Positions 1 to 10,931 of a stretch of 64,000 bases of DNA are shown here, piece by piece. This stretch comes from Rhodopseudomonas palustris (GTDB taxonomy: Bacteria > Pseudomonadota > Alphaproteobacteria > Rhizobiales > Xanthobacteraceae), in assembly GCF_013415845.1 (NCBI RefSeq), contig NZ_CP058907.1, positions 2,356,001 to 2,420,000 of the forward strand, given 5' to 3'. The notes under the pieces are model-generated. The model searched no databases, had not been told where the DNA came from, and worked only from the letters and a program-made list of their open reading frames with translations. Each line of letters starts with the position of its first letter. Within the stretch, counting starts at the first letter, position 1. The position numbers and the translations under genes were made by a program.

Positions 1-506
1 AGCACACCGGCCGCGCGGTGGTGTTCGAGACGCTGGAGGACATGGCGCGGCGGATCGACGATCCCGATCTCGACGTTGCGGCCGACGACGTGCTGGTGCT
101 GCGCAATGCCGGACCGAAGGGCGCGCCCGGGATGCCGGAGGCAGGCTATCTGCCGATCCCTCTGAAGCTGGCGCGGGCAGGGGTGAAGGACATGGTGCGG
201 ATCTCCGACGCCCGGATGAGCGGCACCGCGTTCGGCACCATCGTGCTGCACATCACGCCGGAGAGCGCCGAGGGCGGACCGCTGGCGCTGGTGCAGACCG
301 GCGATCGCATCGCCCTTGATGTCGCCGCGCGCCGGATCGACCTGCTGGTCGACGACGCCGAGCTGACCCGCCGCCGCACCGCGCTGCCGGCGACCGCAGC
401 GATCCGCCCGGCACGCGGCTATGCGCAGCTGTTCCATGACGCGGTGCTGCAAGCCGATGAAGGCTGCGACTTCGACTTTCTCACCGCGGCGGGGCGCGGA
501 GGGTAG
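1..506 (+). CDS. IlvD/Edd-family dehydratase, C-terminal part (5' end outside window)
   Basis: This is the last ~168 codons of a dehydratase of the dihydroxy-acid/6-phosphogluconate/sugar-acid dehydratase family; the reading frame is open to the window edge, so the start lies upstream. The family removes water from dihydroxy or sugar acids using an Fe-S cluster and Mg2+. Family hallmarks are visible: the stretch GPKGAPGMPE, then VRISDARMSGTAFGT and the late GGPLALVQTGD segment of the C-terminal beta-barrel domain. The cluster cysteines would be in the missing N-terminal part. Sequence alone does not separate IlvD proper from arabinonate/gluconate-type paralogs, so no symbol is given. It converges on the small minus-strand gene that ends 4 bases after its stop. 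Confidence 0.85.
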   Translation, partial: HTGRAVVFETLEDMARRIDDPDLDVAADDVLVLRNAGPKGAPGMPEAGYLPIPLKLARAGVKDMVRISDARMSGTAFGTIVLHITPESAEGGPLALVQTGDRIALDVAARRIDLLVDDAELTRRRTALPATAAIRPARGYAQLFHDAVLQADEGCDFDFLTAAGRGG

Positions 507-510
507 CACG

Positions 511-789
511 TCACATCAGGTTGGCTTCGAGATCCTCCAGCATCTCAAGGGTTTCGAGGTCGCCATTGTCTTCGAGCAGCTCGCGCAGCGTCGGCAGGTA
601 GTTGTGGAGGATGCGCAGGTCGTCGAGGCCCTGCTTGTCGCGCAGCTCGGCGCGCTTCTGGGCGAAGTAAGCCCAGAACGGATTCTCGGCGGCCTCCACA
701 TGGCGTTGCAGTCGCTGCATCACCCGCTCGGAGCGACCCTCCCAGTCGCAGTGTTGGAAGCTGACATAACGATCGAAGGAAGCTGACAT
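511..789 (-). CDS. Conserved small acidic protein of unknown function (92 aa)
   Basis: A 92-residue soluble protein with no signal peptide or membrane segment. It is rich in aromatic residues at the start ([19 protein letters not shown]) and ends in a leucine/acid-rich amphipathic helix ([15 protein letters not shown]), which suggests an all-helical fold and possibly a protein-protein interface. The frame stays open about 65 codons upstream, but that extension is arginine/proline-rich and looks non-coding, so the ATG at 789 is preferred. I do not recognise a named family. It is transcribed away from the Tlde1-domain gene, sharing a 450-base divergent intergenic region with it. Confidence 0.6.
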   Translation of the reverse strand: MSASFDRYVSFQHCDWEGRSERVMQRLQRHVEAAENPFWAYFAQKRAELRDKQGLDDLRILHNYLPTLRELLEDNGDLETLEMLEDLEANLM

Positions 790-1032
790 TCTGGGCCTCA
801 AAACGTAAGAACGCGGCTCAGATGCAACCGGTATGCCATGGCCGGCGAGTCGCGCCGGCCTGCGCCGAAGCGCCGCGGAAGTGAGGGAAGCTCCGGTTGG
901 ACGGCCCCGCGTAGTATTACGAGGATCAGAATTGGCCGGCCCTGGTCGGACGGCGCAGTGGCCTTCGGCGTTGTGTGAATTCAAATAAGCTGTTGATTTT
1001 ATAATAGAATGACGTCCGGGAAGGCTGTAACC

Positions 1033-1052
1033 ATCCGTTAACCATAACGGAT
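1033..1052. promoter_or_regulatory. Inverted repeat containing a CtrA half-site
   Basis: Perfect 8-bp arms (ATCCGTTA / TAACGGAT) around a 4-base spacer. The left arm and spacer include TTAACCA, which resembles the CtrA half-site TTAAC. It sits 23 bases before a complete CtrA box in the same divergent promoter region (790-1241). Its role is inferred from position only. Confidence 0.35.
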
Positions 1053-1074
1053 CATGGTTCCCGTTCGAGGCCGC

Positions 1075-1090
1075 TTAAACTGCATTTAAC
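1075..1090. promoter_or_regulatory. Consensus CtrA binding box
   Basis: The sequence is TTAA, seven bases, TTAAC: an exact match to the CtrA consensus TTAA-N7-TTAAC of alphaproteobacteria. It lies about 150 bases upstream of the Tlde1-domain gene start at 1242 and about 290 bases from the divergent gene at 789. CtrA controls cell-cycle, division and envelope genes, so control of the cell-wall-type gene to the right is plausible. Confidence 0.6.
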
Positions 1091-1241
1091 TAAAACCCGC
1101 CTTAATCGCGCTCCTCTGTTCTGCCACATCTGTATGCGGTATCTTGGTTCGCCGCTGACCGATGGGGAAAAGTCGGGAAGCGAGCGAATGAGAGTCGGCA
1201 CGGGGCGGCGATCGCTGTCCAACCAACGTGGGGCCCGCTAC

Positions 1242-2384
1242 ATGGGGTTTCGGAAATCGCTCGGCGCGATCGGTATCGCGCTGCCGGTGATCGGTTGCGT
1301 CTGGACGGTTTATGCCAACACCGTCGGCGCCAGCATCTATCCGACCGTCGGCTCGTGGCGTGACGATCAGAGCACCCGCTCCTCGATCGAACGCACCTCG
1401 TTCTCTGCCCGGTTCGAACCGCTCGCCGCCGCCGCTGAGGCCGCGCCGCAACTGATGGCCTCGCTGGCGCTGAAATCCGCCTTCAAGAGCCAAGAGGGCA
1501 AGGGCGTCAAAGTCGCCTCAGCCGATCCGACCGATGTTCCGGTCACTGCCAGCGTTCAGGCCTCCGAGCCCGCCAAGACCGGCCACCGCTATTACGCTCT
1601 GCTCGATCCTTCCTATTCGTTCGGCTTCCAGCCCGATCGGTTCAAACAGCCCGGACAGAATCGTCCCGCGGCGGCTGAGACCGAAGACGACGCCAAGGTC
1701 GGCGTCGCGCCGCCACCGTCGCCGGTGAAAGAAGCGATGAACGTGCCGCTGCCGCCGCAGCGCACCAAGTCGGTCGCTGCCGTCACCCCGCGCAATCCGT
1801 CGCGCAACCCCTTCAGCCACGAAGCCCTGGTCGCCCGTGCCAAATCGGCGATCCTGATGTCCGCGCAGAACCACAAGTCGAGCTTCTTCGAGAAGCTGTT
1901 CGGCAAGGTCGACAGCCCGGCGCTCGCTTACGCCTCGGCCGACACCAGCGACATGGACGTGGGTCAGGTTCGCGACAACGCCTTCAATCCCTCCGACGAA
2001 GATCGCTACACCGCTGTCTACGACATCACCGCCAAGATGGTGTACATGCCGGACGGCTCGAAGCTTGAGGCTCATTCCGGCCTCGGCGCCCGGATGGACG
2101 ACCCGCGCCACGTCAGCGTGAAGATGCAGGGCGCCACCCCGCCGCACATCTACGACCTGAAGATGCGCGAGAAGCTGTTCCATGGTGTCGCGGCGATCCG
2201 CCTCACGCCGGTCGGCGGTGAGGACGTGATCTACGGTCGCACCGGTCTGCTGGCTCACACCTACATGCTCGGGCCGCGCGGCGACTCCAACGGTTGCGTT
2301 TCCTTCAAGGACTACAACGCGTTCCTGCAGGCGTTCAAACGTGGCGAGGTCAAGCGCCTCGTGGTCGTCGGCAACCTGACCTGA
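1242..2384 (+). CDS. Tlde1 (DUF2778) domain envelope protein, L,D-transpeptidase-like
   Basis: A 380-residue protein. Residues 1-30 form a single hydrophobic anchor or uncleaved signal (KSLGAIGIALPVIGCVWTVY), followed by a long proline/alanine-rich low-complexity linker (about 30-240) that could span the periplasm. The C-terminal ~125 residues match the Tlde1/DUF2778 domain, with the conserved His339 (LLAHTYM) and Cys352 in the SNGCVSF motif, the expected catalytic pair of an L,D-transpeptidase-like fold that acts on peptidoglycan peptides. Tlde1 was described as a type VI secretion effector, but no T6SS genes or immunity gene are nearby, so a housekeeping envelope role is more likely here. 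The frame is open upstream to about 1134; the ATG at 1242 directly precedes the hydrophobic segment and is preferred. Confidence 0.8.
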   Translation: MGFRKSLGAIGIALPVIGCVWTVYANTVGASIYPTVGSWRDDQSTRSSIERTSFSARFEPLAAAAEAAPQLMASLALKSAFKSQEGKGVKVASADPTDVPVTASVQASEPAKTGHRYYALLDPSYSFGFQPDRFKQPGQNRPAAAETEDDAKVGVAPPPSPVKEAMNVPLPPQRTKSVAAVTPRNPSRNPFSHEALVARAKSAILMSAQNHKSSFFEKLFGKVDSPALAYASADTSDMDVGQVRDNAFNPSDEDRYTAVYDITAKMVYMPDGSKLEAHSGLGARMDDPRHVSVKMQGATPPHIYDLKMREKLFHGVAAIRLTPVGGEDVIYGRTGLLAHTYMLGPRGDSNGCVSFKDYNAFLQAFKRGEVKRLVVVGNLT

Positions 2385-2519
2385 TCAGCTAACCACCACG
2401 TCGCCGGGGCAGGCGCCGTACGCGGCGCGCCAAAGCCGTCTTGTCTCCACAATCCGTGAACGGTCCGGCCGGAACCAGTTGGCCGGGCTCGCACTTGGTC
2501 GATCAAAGGGAGATCGACC

Positions 2520-2849
2520 ATGACCCCACGCCTGTCTGCTGCCGTGTTTGCGTTTACCGTCGCCGCGGGCGGCTCCGCCGTCGCGCAGGATCAGGGCACA
2601 GCCGCGCAGCGCGAGGCGTGTACGCCCGACGCCTTCCGCCTCTGTGGCCAATTCATTCCCGATGCGTCCAGGATCGAAAGCTGTCTGCGTGAGGCGGGGC
2701 CGCGGCTGAGCCCGGCCTGCTACGTGGTGTTCAATCCACCGAAGACCACCAACCAGCGACCGCTGCGCACGGTGCGCCGTCAGGCTCCCCAGGACTTCCA
2801 GCAGGCCGACGATGAGAGCAGCGTCGGACGCAACTTCGATCGCTGGTGA
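2520..2849 (+). CDS. Small secreted cysteine-containing protein (109 aa)
   Basis: Begins with a clear Sec signal peptide (MTPRLSAAVFAFTVAAGG, cleavage near AVAQD) behind a GGGAG ribosome site. The mature part has a four-cysteine core, C-x7-C-x12-C-x11-C, starting at ACTPDAFRLC, then a basic tail. The same arrangement occurs in the protein at 31817-32128 (CRPDVMRLC...), so the window holds two paralogs. The conserved cysteines probably form disulfides in the periplasm. Function is unknown; such proteins are common, lineage-restricted small exports in Bradyrhizobium and Rhodopseudomonas. Confidence 0.75.
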   Translation: MTPRLSAAVFAFTVAAGGSAVAQDQGTAAQREACTPDAFRLCGQFIPDASRIESCLREAGPRLSPACYVVFNPPKTTNQRPLRTVRRQAPQDFQQADDESSVGRNFDRW

Positions 2850-2880
2850 CGTCAGGCTCGGTGTGGCCTCTGAAATGCGA

Positions 2881-2906
2881 AGAGGGCGGATGGAGATCCG
2901 CCCTCT
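2881..2906. terminator. Hairpin between convergent genes
   Basis: Perfect 11-bp arms AGAGGGCGGAT / ATCCGCCCTCT with a GGAG loop, 32 bases after the stop at 2849 and 54 bases after the end of the opposing gene at 2960. The T-tract is weak on the plus strand and modest on the minus strand, so it is probably a bidirectional terminator. Confidence 0.5.
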
Positions 2907-2959
2907 GATGTTGTGGCGGAGCTATCGCTGCTGCCGCGTGGCATGGCTCGATCTGTCGA

Positions 2960-3214
2960 TCAGCGGCAGACGCGGGTGGTGCGAACCACGTGATGGCCGT
3001 GCGGACCGCGGGTGACGACCTTCCGCACCGTGCAGTGCGGGCCACGGCGGATCACCCGCCGCCGCTCGACATAGCGCTGCGCAGAGACGTCGGTCATCGG
3101 AGCGGCGGCCAGCGGCTGCGAAGCCCGGGCGGGCGAGGCGGCAGAGGCGGGAGCACTGAGCACTCCGAGACCCAGAAACAGCGCAGCGGCGGCAGCAAAG
3201 GCAGTTGTCTTCAC
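2960..3214 (-). CDS. Small secreted basic protein (84 aa)
   Basis: An exported protein of unknown function. The start is taken as GTG at 3214 because AAGGAG lies a few bases upstream and the product then begins with a canonical signal peptide (VKTTAFAAAAALFLGLGVLS, cleavage near ASAAS). The mature chain is very basic, with RRRVIRRGPHC and a VVTRGPHGHHVV stretch and two cysteines near the C-terminus (HC, VCR). Histidine/arginine-rich small periplasmic proteins of this type are frequent in Bradyrhizobiaceae without known roles. An upstream ATG near 3274 would add 20 residues and spoil the signal peptide. Confidence 0.65.
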   Translation of the reverse strand: MKTTAFAAAAALFLGLGVLSAPASAASPARASQPLAAAPMTDVSAQRYVERRRVIRRGPHCTVRKVVTRGPHGHHVVRTTRVCR

Positions 3215-3360
3215 ACGCGTTCTCCTTGTCGGCCTCGATGTCCAAGATGGCCGGTAGGCTGCAACGGCGAGCAAAGTGGTTGGTTCGACGGGCGCGACGC
3301 CTCGACGCAGTTCGGTGCGCCAGCCGACACAACTCAGAGCAAGACCCTGCGGCGGGAAAG

Positions 3361-3382
3361 GCTCCGGCGCCGCCGCCGGAGC
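3361..3382 (-). terminator. Probable terminator of the SDR gene
   Basis: Nine-bp GC-rich arms GCTCCGGCG / CGCCGGAGC with a 4-base loop, followed on the minus strand by CTTTCCC. It lies 18 bases past the stop of the SDR gene at 3400. Confidence 0.45.
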
Positions 3383-3399
3383 TTTGAGCGCAGCCGCGC

Positions 3400-4149
3400 T
3401 TACTTGAGCCCGCCGGTGACATGCAGCGTCTCACCCGTGACGTAGGACGCGCCGTCGGAGGCGAGGAAGGCAACGACCGAAGCGATCTCGGCAGCCTCGC
3501 CGATGCGGCCGAGCGGGGTGATCGCTTCGACCTGCTTTCGCATCTCGCCGTCATGGAAGCCGGCAGCCTTGACGCCTTCGGTGACCACCATGCCGGGGTT
3601 GACCGCGTTGACGCGGATCTTGCGCGGCGCCAGTTCTTTCGCCAGCACCGCCGTGATCAGATCGACCGACGCCTTGGTGGCGCCGTAGACCGCGGTGTTT
3701 GGCATCGCGATCGTCGAAACGCCGGATGAGATATTGACGACGCTGCCACCGTCGTTGAACTGCCGCGCGGCCGCTTGCGTCACCAGCAGCAGCCCGAGCA
3801 CGTTGACGTCGAATTGGCGATGGAAGTGCTCCGGCGTGATGTCATCGAGCGCGCCGAATTCATACACGCCGGCATTGTTGACCAACACGTCGATCGGACC
3901 GAACGCCGCGACGGTCGCGTCGACGATGGCCTGCGCCTCCTTGGGATCGGTGACGCTGCCGCCGACCGCGATCGCCTTGCCGCCTTGCGCGGTGATCTTG
4001 TCCACGACGTCGTCGGCGCCCTGTTTGCTGGAGGCGTAATTCACGGCGACCGCGGCGCCTTCGGCCGCGAGCTTCAGCGCGATCTCCGCGCCGATGCCCT
4101 TCGATGCGCCGGTCACCAGCGCCACTTTGCCTTGCAGTGTCTTGGTCAT
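3400..4149 (-). CDS. SDR-family oxidoreductase (FabG-like), ArsR-controlled
   Basis: A 249-residue classical short-chain dehydrogenase/reductase. Visible motifs are the nucleotide-binding TGASKGIG, NNAG, the catalytic Ser (VNISSG), the YGATKAS motif with Tyr and Lys, and the late ASYVTGETLHVTGG strand typical of FabG-like enzymes. It probably reduces a ketone or aldehyde with NAD(P)H in the cytosol; the substrate cannot be told. The start at ATG 4149 gives the usual short N-terminus. It is transcribed divergently from an ArsR-family regulator at 4262, and a perfect inverted repeat lies between them, so it is most likely the regulator's target. Confidence 0.85.
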   Translation of the reverse strand: MTKTLQGKVALVTGASKGIGAEIALKLAAEGAAVAVNYASSKQGADDVVDKITAQGGKAIAVGGSVTDPKEAQAIVDATVAAFGPIDVLVNNAGVYEFGALDDITPEHFHRQFDVNVLGLLLVTQAAARQFNDGGSVVNISSGVSTIAMPNTAVYGATKASVDLITAVLAKELAPRKIRVNAVNPGMVVTEGVKAAGFHDGEMRKQVEAITPLGRIGEAAEIASVVAFLASDGASYVTGETLHVTGGLK

Positions 4150-4200
4150 GATCGTTCTGTCCCTGATCGGAGGTCCGGCCACCGCTGACGGGGCCATTTG

Positions 4201-4231
4201 TTCAATAGTTCGGAAATATAGGACTATTGAA
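4201..4231. promoter_or_regulatory. Operator palindrome between SDR and ArsR genes
   Basis: Perfect 9-bp inverted repeat TTCAATAGT / ACTATTGAA with a 13-base AT-rich spacer, centred at 4216 between divergent starts at 4149 and 4262. An A/T-rich dyad of this size is what ArsR-SmtB dimers bind, and its position lets one site control both genes. Confidence 0.7.
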
Positions 4232-4261
4232 CCAGATCAAGGGGGTGCCTATATCTTTTTC

Positions 4262-4576
4262 ATGGTGCAGTTCGTTCATCCCGCACGCGAGGACATTTTG
4301 CTCGCCGGCGTGCTAGCCGCGCTGGCGGATCCGATGCGGCTGCGCATCGTCAAGGCGCTGCTTCAGGAAGGCGACTGCATGTCCTGCGCCGCGGCGGCGC
4401 CATGTCCGGACATTCCGAAGTCGACGTTGTCCAACCACTTCCGCGTGCTGCGCGAAGTCGGTTTGATCCGCACCACCAAGAAGGGCGTCGAACACCGCAA
4501 CGTCGTGCGCGAAGCCGATATCAACGCGCGGTTTCCCGGGCTGCTCAAGGCGATCCTGAAACACGCGGACGAGTAG
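4262..4576 (+). CDS. ArsR-family transcriptional regulator
   Basis: A 104-residue winged-helix protein. The N-terminal ALADPMRLRIVKALL segment and the recognition helix (KSTLSNHFRVLREVGLI) followed by a wing (RTTKKGVEHRN) are typical of ArsR-SmtB repressors. Between helix 2 and the recognition helix there are three cysteines (Cys39, Cys42, Cys48 in the DCMSC...PCPD insertion) that could sense a metal, an electrophile or redox state; this is inference. The downstream C-terminal helix is short. It is divergent from the SDR gene with a shared palindrome, so it likely represses both itself and the reductase. ATG 4262 was chosen over upstream in-frame codons because they would run through the operator. 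Confidence 0.85.
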   Translation: MVQFVHPAREDILLAGVLAALADPMRLRIVKALLQEGDCMSCAAAAPCPDIPKSTLSNHFRVLREVGLIRTTKKGVEHRNVVREADINARFPGLLKAILKHADE

Positions 4577-5269
4577 GGCTATCGATCGACGCGAGTCTAT
4601 GAAGAGATCGAGGCGGGCTGCGATGTCGCTTCGATTCTGCGCCGCATGAATGCGATGAGTGATTCCGGGCAGCATTGCCGCACGAGCGTACGCAAACGCA
4701 CGATGTGCGACGCGTATCACTGAGCGCGATTGCGCAGCACCGTTTCACACAGCGGCAAATCATGCGGCGCCTGAGGCAAACATCCACACAAATCCGCAGA
4801 AGACCTCTGCGACAGTCTGTAGCGGTAGGTATCTTGTTGCGTGATGGAACTCGCCCAATTAAACAAAAAAGAACATTCAAAAAGAACCGTTCACTGGGGG
4901 CTAAAATGGTGGTGCGCAACAAGATCATTTCCGAAGCGCTGCATAGCGCTTTCGCTCGTTGCACCAAGGCATCGCCGATCGTTGCGAAGATCGAAGGCCT
5001 GGACGCTTAGTCCGCCGCAGCTGGCCTCGACTCGAACGACACATTGCGCGGTCGAGCGAACGCTTAGCAGTTAGCTTCAACGCTTTTCCGGCATCCGGCT
5101 TCAACAGACCGCCTCGGTCTGAACGGCGAAGCTTTGTCGAAATGTCGCCGGCGGCCGAACGGCCGTCCTTCCGTTTGCTGACGGCGTCGCCCACGACGCC
5201 GTGTTGAGGCCGCAGCTCCTCCAGCGGCGTCACTCCGATCCGATCTCCCTCTTGTTCTTGGAAGTCACG
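4577..5269 (+). other. 693-base gap before the autotransporter
   Basis: No gene is confidently supported here. One very small frame at 4906-5010 (34 codons, ATG, GGGGG six bases upstream) could encode MVVRNKIISEALHSAF... but shows nothing recognisable. The stretch 4855-4900 is markedly A-rich for this genome and may carry the promoter for the autotransporter gene. Confidence 0.4.
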
Positions 5270-8041
5270 ATGAAAAAACAACTGCTGCTCACGACGTCGC
5301 TCGCGCCGCTTCTGGCGGTGGGTGTGCTCGGCAGTGCCCCGGCGCTGGCCGATTGCACGATCTCCGGCAATACGACCGGCCTCACTTGCAGCAGCGGCAG
5401 CATTTCCTCCAGTCCCAGCACGGCCGTTACGGTCGGCGACGGCGCCGGAGCCAACGGCAGCGTCACCCTCAGCGGCGCAGGAGCGAGCTGGACCGACACC
5501 AACGAGGTGAGCGTCGGCCGCGATGGCGGCGTCGGCAGTATCAATGTGTCGAACGGCGCCGCGTTGACCACCCGGCGGCTCGCGCTCTCCACCGGGAGCT
5601 GGGAAGCCGGCAGCGGCGGCAATGGCTCGCTGGTCGTGACCGGTCCGCAGACGGTGTGGACGAGCACCGGCGGCGTCGATATCGGCCGTACCGCGGGGGC
5701 GATCGGTAGCCTGACGGTTTCCAACGGTGCGGCTGCTTATATTCGCAACACCGGCATCTACACCGGCGCCGGCGCCGAGATCACCATCCGCGATGCCGGT
5801 ACCCACGTCGAGATCGGCGATCCGAACAATTCGAGCGCTGCGGCCTGGCTGAGTCCTTCCGGCGGCACCGTCAACGTTCTGAACGGAGCCTATCTTTATG
5901 CCAGCGGCATCTACGTCGGCTCGGAGGGGAGTAATCTCACGACGATGAACATCTCGGGCCGCGGCACCGTCGTCGATACCCCTGTGCGCATCTATGTTGG
6001 CGGCCAGAACGGGTCCCGTAACGTCGATCCAATGAACGGCAACGGCATTTTGAACGTCACCGATGGCGCTGTGGTGACTTCGGGCACGGTCGGCGCCGGT
6101 ATGGACCCGCTGTCGCAGGGCATCATCAACGTCTCTGGCAACGGCTCGCGGCTGTGGGCCAAGGCTGATTCAGCCCAGAACATCCTCGGCAATGTTTACG
6201 CCGGCTACAACGGCAACGGCACCGTCGTGGTGTCGAACGGCGCCGAGCTGAAGGCCGACAACGAGGTACGCATCGGCTACGACACGCAGGGCCAAGGCGT
6301 GCTGGCGATCGGCGCGGCGAGCGGGCAGGCGGCCGCTGCGCCAGGCACGATCACCGCGCCCCGCATCGTGTTCGGCAGCGGCACCGGTCAACTCGTCTTC
6401 AACCACACCTCGTCCAATTACACACTGGCGTCTGACATCGTCGGCAACGGCTCGATCAAGGCGATCGCCGGCCGTACCACGCTGACCGGAGACTCCTCGC
6501 AGTTCACCGGCACGATGGAGGTGAGCGGCGGCATTCTGACCATGACCGGCGTGATCGGCGCGGTGATGGCGGTTGAGAGCGGCGCAGTTCTGACGGGCTC
6601 CGGCACAGTCGGCGGCGTCAACGCCCAGACCGGTGCAACGGTCGCACCCGGCAACAGCCCTGGCACGCTGACGGTGACCGGCAACTACCAGCAGGCGGCC
6701 GGCTCGACCTACAATGCCGAACTGGTGCCCGGCAGCACGGTGTCGGATCGGATCGCCGTCGGCGGCACCGCGACGATCGCGCCCGGCGCGATCCTGAAGC
6801 TGACCAAGTATGGTGCTGCGCCTTACGCGCTCGATGCCCGTTACACGGTGCTGACCGCGGCCGGCGGCATCAACGGCACCTACATCCTCACTGGCGACAC
6901 CAGCGTGTCGGCATTTTATTCGCTGATCGCCAGCTACGATCCGAACAACGTCTATCTGCAGTCGGTGCAGACGCGCGGCTTCACGGACGCGGCGCTGACC
7001 GCCAACCAGCGCGCCACCGCGGGCGTGCTGCAGACGATGGCGAACGGCGGCGGTCTGCGCGCTGGAGTCGCGGCATCGCCGACCGACACTGCGGCGCGGG
7101 TGGCGTTCGATCAGCTTTCCGGCGAGGCCTTCGCCTCCACCAAGACGGCGCTGCTGGACGACAGCCGGTTCGTGCGCGAAGCGACCTCGCAGCAGGTGCA
7201 GTCCGCGCTGCGCGGTCCCGACACGGCGGTGTGGGCGCGCGCTTATGGCTCGTGGGCGAAGGCCGATGGCAACGGCAATGCCGCGGATGTGCGGCGCAAT
7301 GCGGGCGGCGTGCTGTTCGGTGCCGATGGCGAGTTGTTTAACGCGCTGCGGCTCGGCGTGGTCGGCGGCTACGGCTCGACCTCGGTCAGTCTCGACGGCG
7401 GGCGTGGCTCGGTGTCGGGCGACACCTACAGCGTCGGCGTCTATGGCGGCCGGGCCTGGAACGCGCTGGCGCTCAGCTTCGGCGCCAATCACGCCTGGCA
7501 TAATCTGTCGTCGAGCCGCACCGTGGCGCTGACTGGCTTCTCCGATCGGCTGACCGCGGACTACAACGCCCGCACCACGCAGGTCTATGGCGACGTCGGC
7601 TACACGATCGAACTCGGCCGCGCCGCGCTGCAGCCGTTCGCCGGCCTGGCTTACGTCAACCTCGACACCTCGAGCTTGACCGAGCGGGGCGGGGCGGCGG
7701 CGCTCCGCAGCGCCGGCGACAATGTCGACGCCACGTTCTCGACTCTCGGCCTCCGCGCCAATGGCGCGCTGACGCTCGGCACCACGGCCGTGACCGCAAG
7801 CGGCATGGTCGGCTGGCGGCATACAATGAACAGCGTGATCCCGACCGTCACCAACGCGTTTTCGACCGGCAACGCCTTCACGGTGTCGGGCATCCCACTG
7901 GCGAAGGACGTCGCGGTGTTCGAAGCTGGCCTCGGCACCGCGCTCAATCCGAGCACCGCGCTCAGCGTCAACTACTCCGGCCAGGTCGGCTCCAGCATTT
8001 CCGATCACGGCGTCCGCGCGAATTTGCGCGTCACGTTCTGA
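5270..8041 (+). CDS. Autotransporter (type Va) with repetitive beta-helix passenger
   Basis: A 923-residue outer-membrane autotransporter. The start at ATG 5270 gives a textbook signal peptide ([17 protein letters not shown], cleavage near PALAD). The passenger (about 28-620) is built from imperfect Gly/Ser/Asn-rich beta-helix repeats such as [21 protein letters not shown] and [11 protein letters not shown], including an [16 protein letters not shown] element typical of autotransporter beta-strand repeats. The last ~270 residues, from about [10 protein letters not shown], form the beta-barrel, ending in LRVTF with the terminal Phe recognised by the BAM machinery. The passenger has very few cysteines, as expected for secretion through the barrel. 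An adhesin or biofilm role is likely; no protease or lipase catalytic motif is seen. Confidence 0.92.
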   Translation: MKKQLLLTTSLAPLLAVGVLGSAPALADCTISGNTTGLTCSSGSISSSPSTAVTVGDGAGANGSVTLSGAGASWTDTNEVSVGRDGGVGSINVSNGAALTTRRLALSTGSWEAGSGGNGSLVVTGPQTVWTSTGGVDIGRTAGAIGSLTVSNGAAAYIRNTGIYTGAGAEITIRDAGTHVEIGDPNNSSAAAWLSPSGGTVNVLNGAYLYASGIYVGSEGSNLTTMNISGRGTVVDTPVRIYVGGQNGSRNVDPMNGNGILNVTDGAVVTSGTVGAGMDPLSQGIINVSGNGSRLWAKADSAQNILGNVYAGYNGNGTVVVSNGAELKADNEVRIGYDTQGQGVLAIGAASGQAAAAPGTITAPRIVFGSGTGQLVFNHTSSNYTLASDIVGNGSIKAIAGRTTLTGDSSQFTGTMEVSGGILTMTGVIGAVMAVESGAVLTGSGTVGGVNAQTGATVAPGNSPGTLTVTGNYQQAAGSTYNAELVPGSTVSDRIAVGGTATIAPGAILKLTKYGAAPYALDARYTVLTAAGGINGTYILTGDTSVSAFYSLIASYDPNNVYLQSVQTRGFTDAALTANQRATAGVLQTMANGGGLRAGVAASPTDTAARVAFDQLSGEAFASTKTALLDDSRFVREATSQQVQSALRGPDTAVWARAYGSWAKADGNGNAADVRRNAGGVLFGADGELFNALRLGVVGGYGSTSVSLDGGRGSVSGDTYSVGVYGGRAWNALALSFGANHAWHNLSSSRTVALTGFSDRLTADYNARTTQVYGDVGYTIELGRAALQPFAGLAYVNLDTSSLTERGGAAALRSAGDNVDATFSTLGLRANGALTLGTTAVTASGMVGWRHTMNSVIPTVTNAFSTGNAFTVSGIPLAKDVAVFEAGLGTALNPSTALSVNYSGQVGSSISDHGVRANLRVTF

Positions 8042-8053
8042 GCTGACAACGCG

Positions 8054-8081
8054 GCCGCCGGATGAGCGATCGTCCGGCGGC
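8054..8081. terminator. Hairpin between convergent genes
   Basis: Perfect 9-bp arms GCCGCCGGA / TCCGGCGGC with a 10-base loop, just after the autotransporter stop and before the end of the opposing UPF0149 gene. No strong T-run follows on either strand. Confidence 0.45.
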
Positions 8082-8098
8082 AGCCGCACCTCGGTGCT

Positions 8099-8785
8099 TC
8101 AGGTCATCCCGCAGCAGCGTTTGTACTTCTTGCCCGAGCCGCAGGGACAGGGGTCGTTGCGGCCGACTTTGCGTGCTGCTGAGGGCGGTCCCCATTCGAT
8201 CTCGCGCGACGCCGGGTCATGGGCGATACGCCAGCGGTTCAGCGTCAGGATCCAGCCGGCGATCTGGTCGGAGTTCGGCGCAGTGATCGCAGGGCGGTCG
8301 CTTGGCTGACTGTCCGCGTCGGCGTCCGCCTCGGCGTCGGCGATCTCGATCAGATCGAGCAGCCCGTCGAACGCGGCCGCTGTCGCTTCGTCGGCATCGT
8401 CCAGGCGGCTCCACGCCTCGGGCCGCAGGTCGGTCGCTGCCGCGAAGCCGTCGATCCAGACCTGCCACACCAATTCGCCGCTGTCGGGATCGACCGGCAG
8501 CAGCGGCTGGTAGCGCTCGGGGTGGTCCGACAGCGTACGGGCGACGGAATTGTAGTACTGCACGATCAGTGCGAACACGCGGCTGGCGTGCGCGGGATCG
8601 GTCAGCGGCGAGGCGTCGTTACCGACGTGCCAGACCGTCGGCAGCCAGTCGCCGGGCTTGATCGGTTCGGGACACAGCAGTAGGCCGGCAACGAAGCCGT
8701 CGAGCTCTTCGACCAGCATGGCGTCGGGGCCGAGCGCCTCCAGCGCGTCGTCGAGTCTGTCGAGATAGTTTGCTGATTTGGCCAT
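8099..8785 (-). CDS. UPF0149 (YgfB/YecA) family protein with C-terminal SEC-C zinc motif
   Basis: A 228-residue cytosolic protein. The first ~170 residues match the all-helical UPF0149 family ([12 protein letters not shown], then [16 protein letters not shown] and the [16 protein letters not shown] segment). The C-terminus is a SEC-C motif, [17 protein letters not shown], the same zinc-binding tail found at the end of SecA, used there for SecB and ribosome contacts. YecA proteins with this tail have been linked to binding unfolded proteins or SecB and to ribosome association; that role is family knowledge. ATG 8785 starts the conserved helix; the open frame upstream to 8875 looks non-coding. 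Confidence 0.85.
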   Translation of the reverse strand: MAKSANYLDRLDDALEALGPDAMLVEELDGFVAGLLLCPEPIKPGDWLPTVWHVGNDASPLTDPAHASRVFALIVQYYNSVARTLSDHPERYQPLLPVDPDSGELVWQVWIDGFAAATDLRPEAWSRLDDADEATAAAFDGLLDLIEIADAEADADADSQPSDRPAITAPNSDQIAGWILTLNRWRIAHDPASREIEWGPPSAARKVGRNDPCPCGSGKKYKRCCGMT

Positions 8786-8891
8786 GGGCGGGTTCGCTCG
8801 GGCGGTGGAGAGAGTGAGCGCCCTCTGTAGCGCAGATCGCGCGATGGTGCTCGCTCTTAGAAAGTAATGCGCCAATCCTCGAGATCGTCAT

Positions 8892-9032
8892 GCCGTGACG
8901 CGAGCGAAAGCTCGCGGGCCTTGAATCCATATCCGCAGAGCTTCGTGATCGAGAACGGCGGAGCAACGGCCGTGCTTCATCGCGCGTTCCGCGATGGATT
9001 CCGGGCTTGCGCTACGCGCCCCCCGGAATGAC
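8892..9032. repeat. Dispersed palindromic repeat, CATTCCGGGG family (degenerate copy)
   Basis: The right half is the intact module ATGGATTCCGGG...CCCCGGAATGAC; the left half (TGCCGTGACGCGAG...TTGAATCCATA) is diverged. Related copies lie at 20677, 24778, 27073, 30410 and 47121, all intergenic. Confidence 0.7.
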
Positions 9033-9065
9033 CAACGAGAGCCTTTGCGGCCCCGCTTGCGCCAA

Positions 9066-9094
9066 CAAAAAAGCCCGGCGTTTCCGCCGGGCTT
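9066..9094 (-). terminator. Rho-independent terminator of groES-groEL
   Basis: On the minus strand, 8-bp GC arms (GCCCGGCG / CGCCGGGC) with a GAAA tetraloop followed by TTTTTTG, 28 bases after the groEL stop. This is the clearest intrinsic terminator in the window. Confidence 0.9.
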
Positions 9095-9121
9095 CGTTGT
9101 CTGTAGCGATGGTGATTTCGC

Positions 9122-10926
<1,805 letters not shown>

Positions 10927-10931
10927 AAGCC

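Noticed and set aside
4906..5010. 34-codon frame before the autotransporter
   Set aside because: Has GGGGG before ATG but no recognisable feature and no context; too short to support alone.
6170..8089. Long open frame on the minus strand opposite the autotransporter
   Set aside because: Arg/Ala/Gly-rich shadow of a GC-rich gene; no ribosome site, no family motif, and the plus-strand gene is certain.
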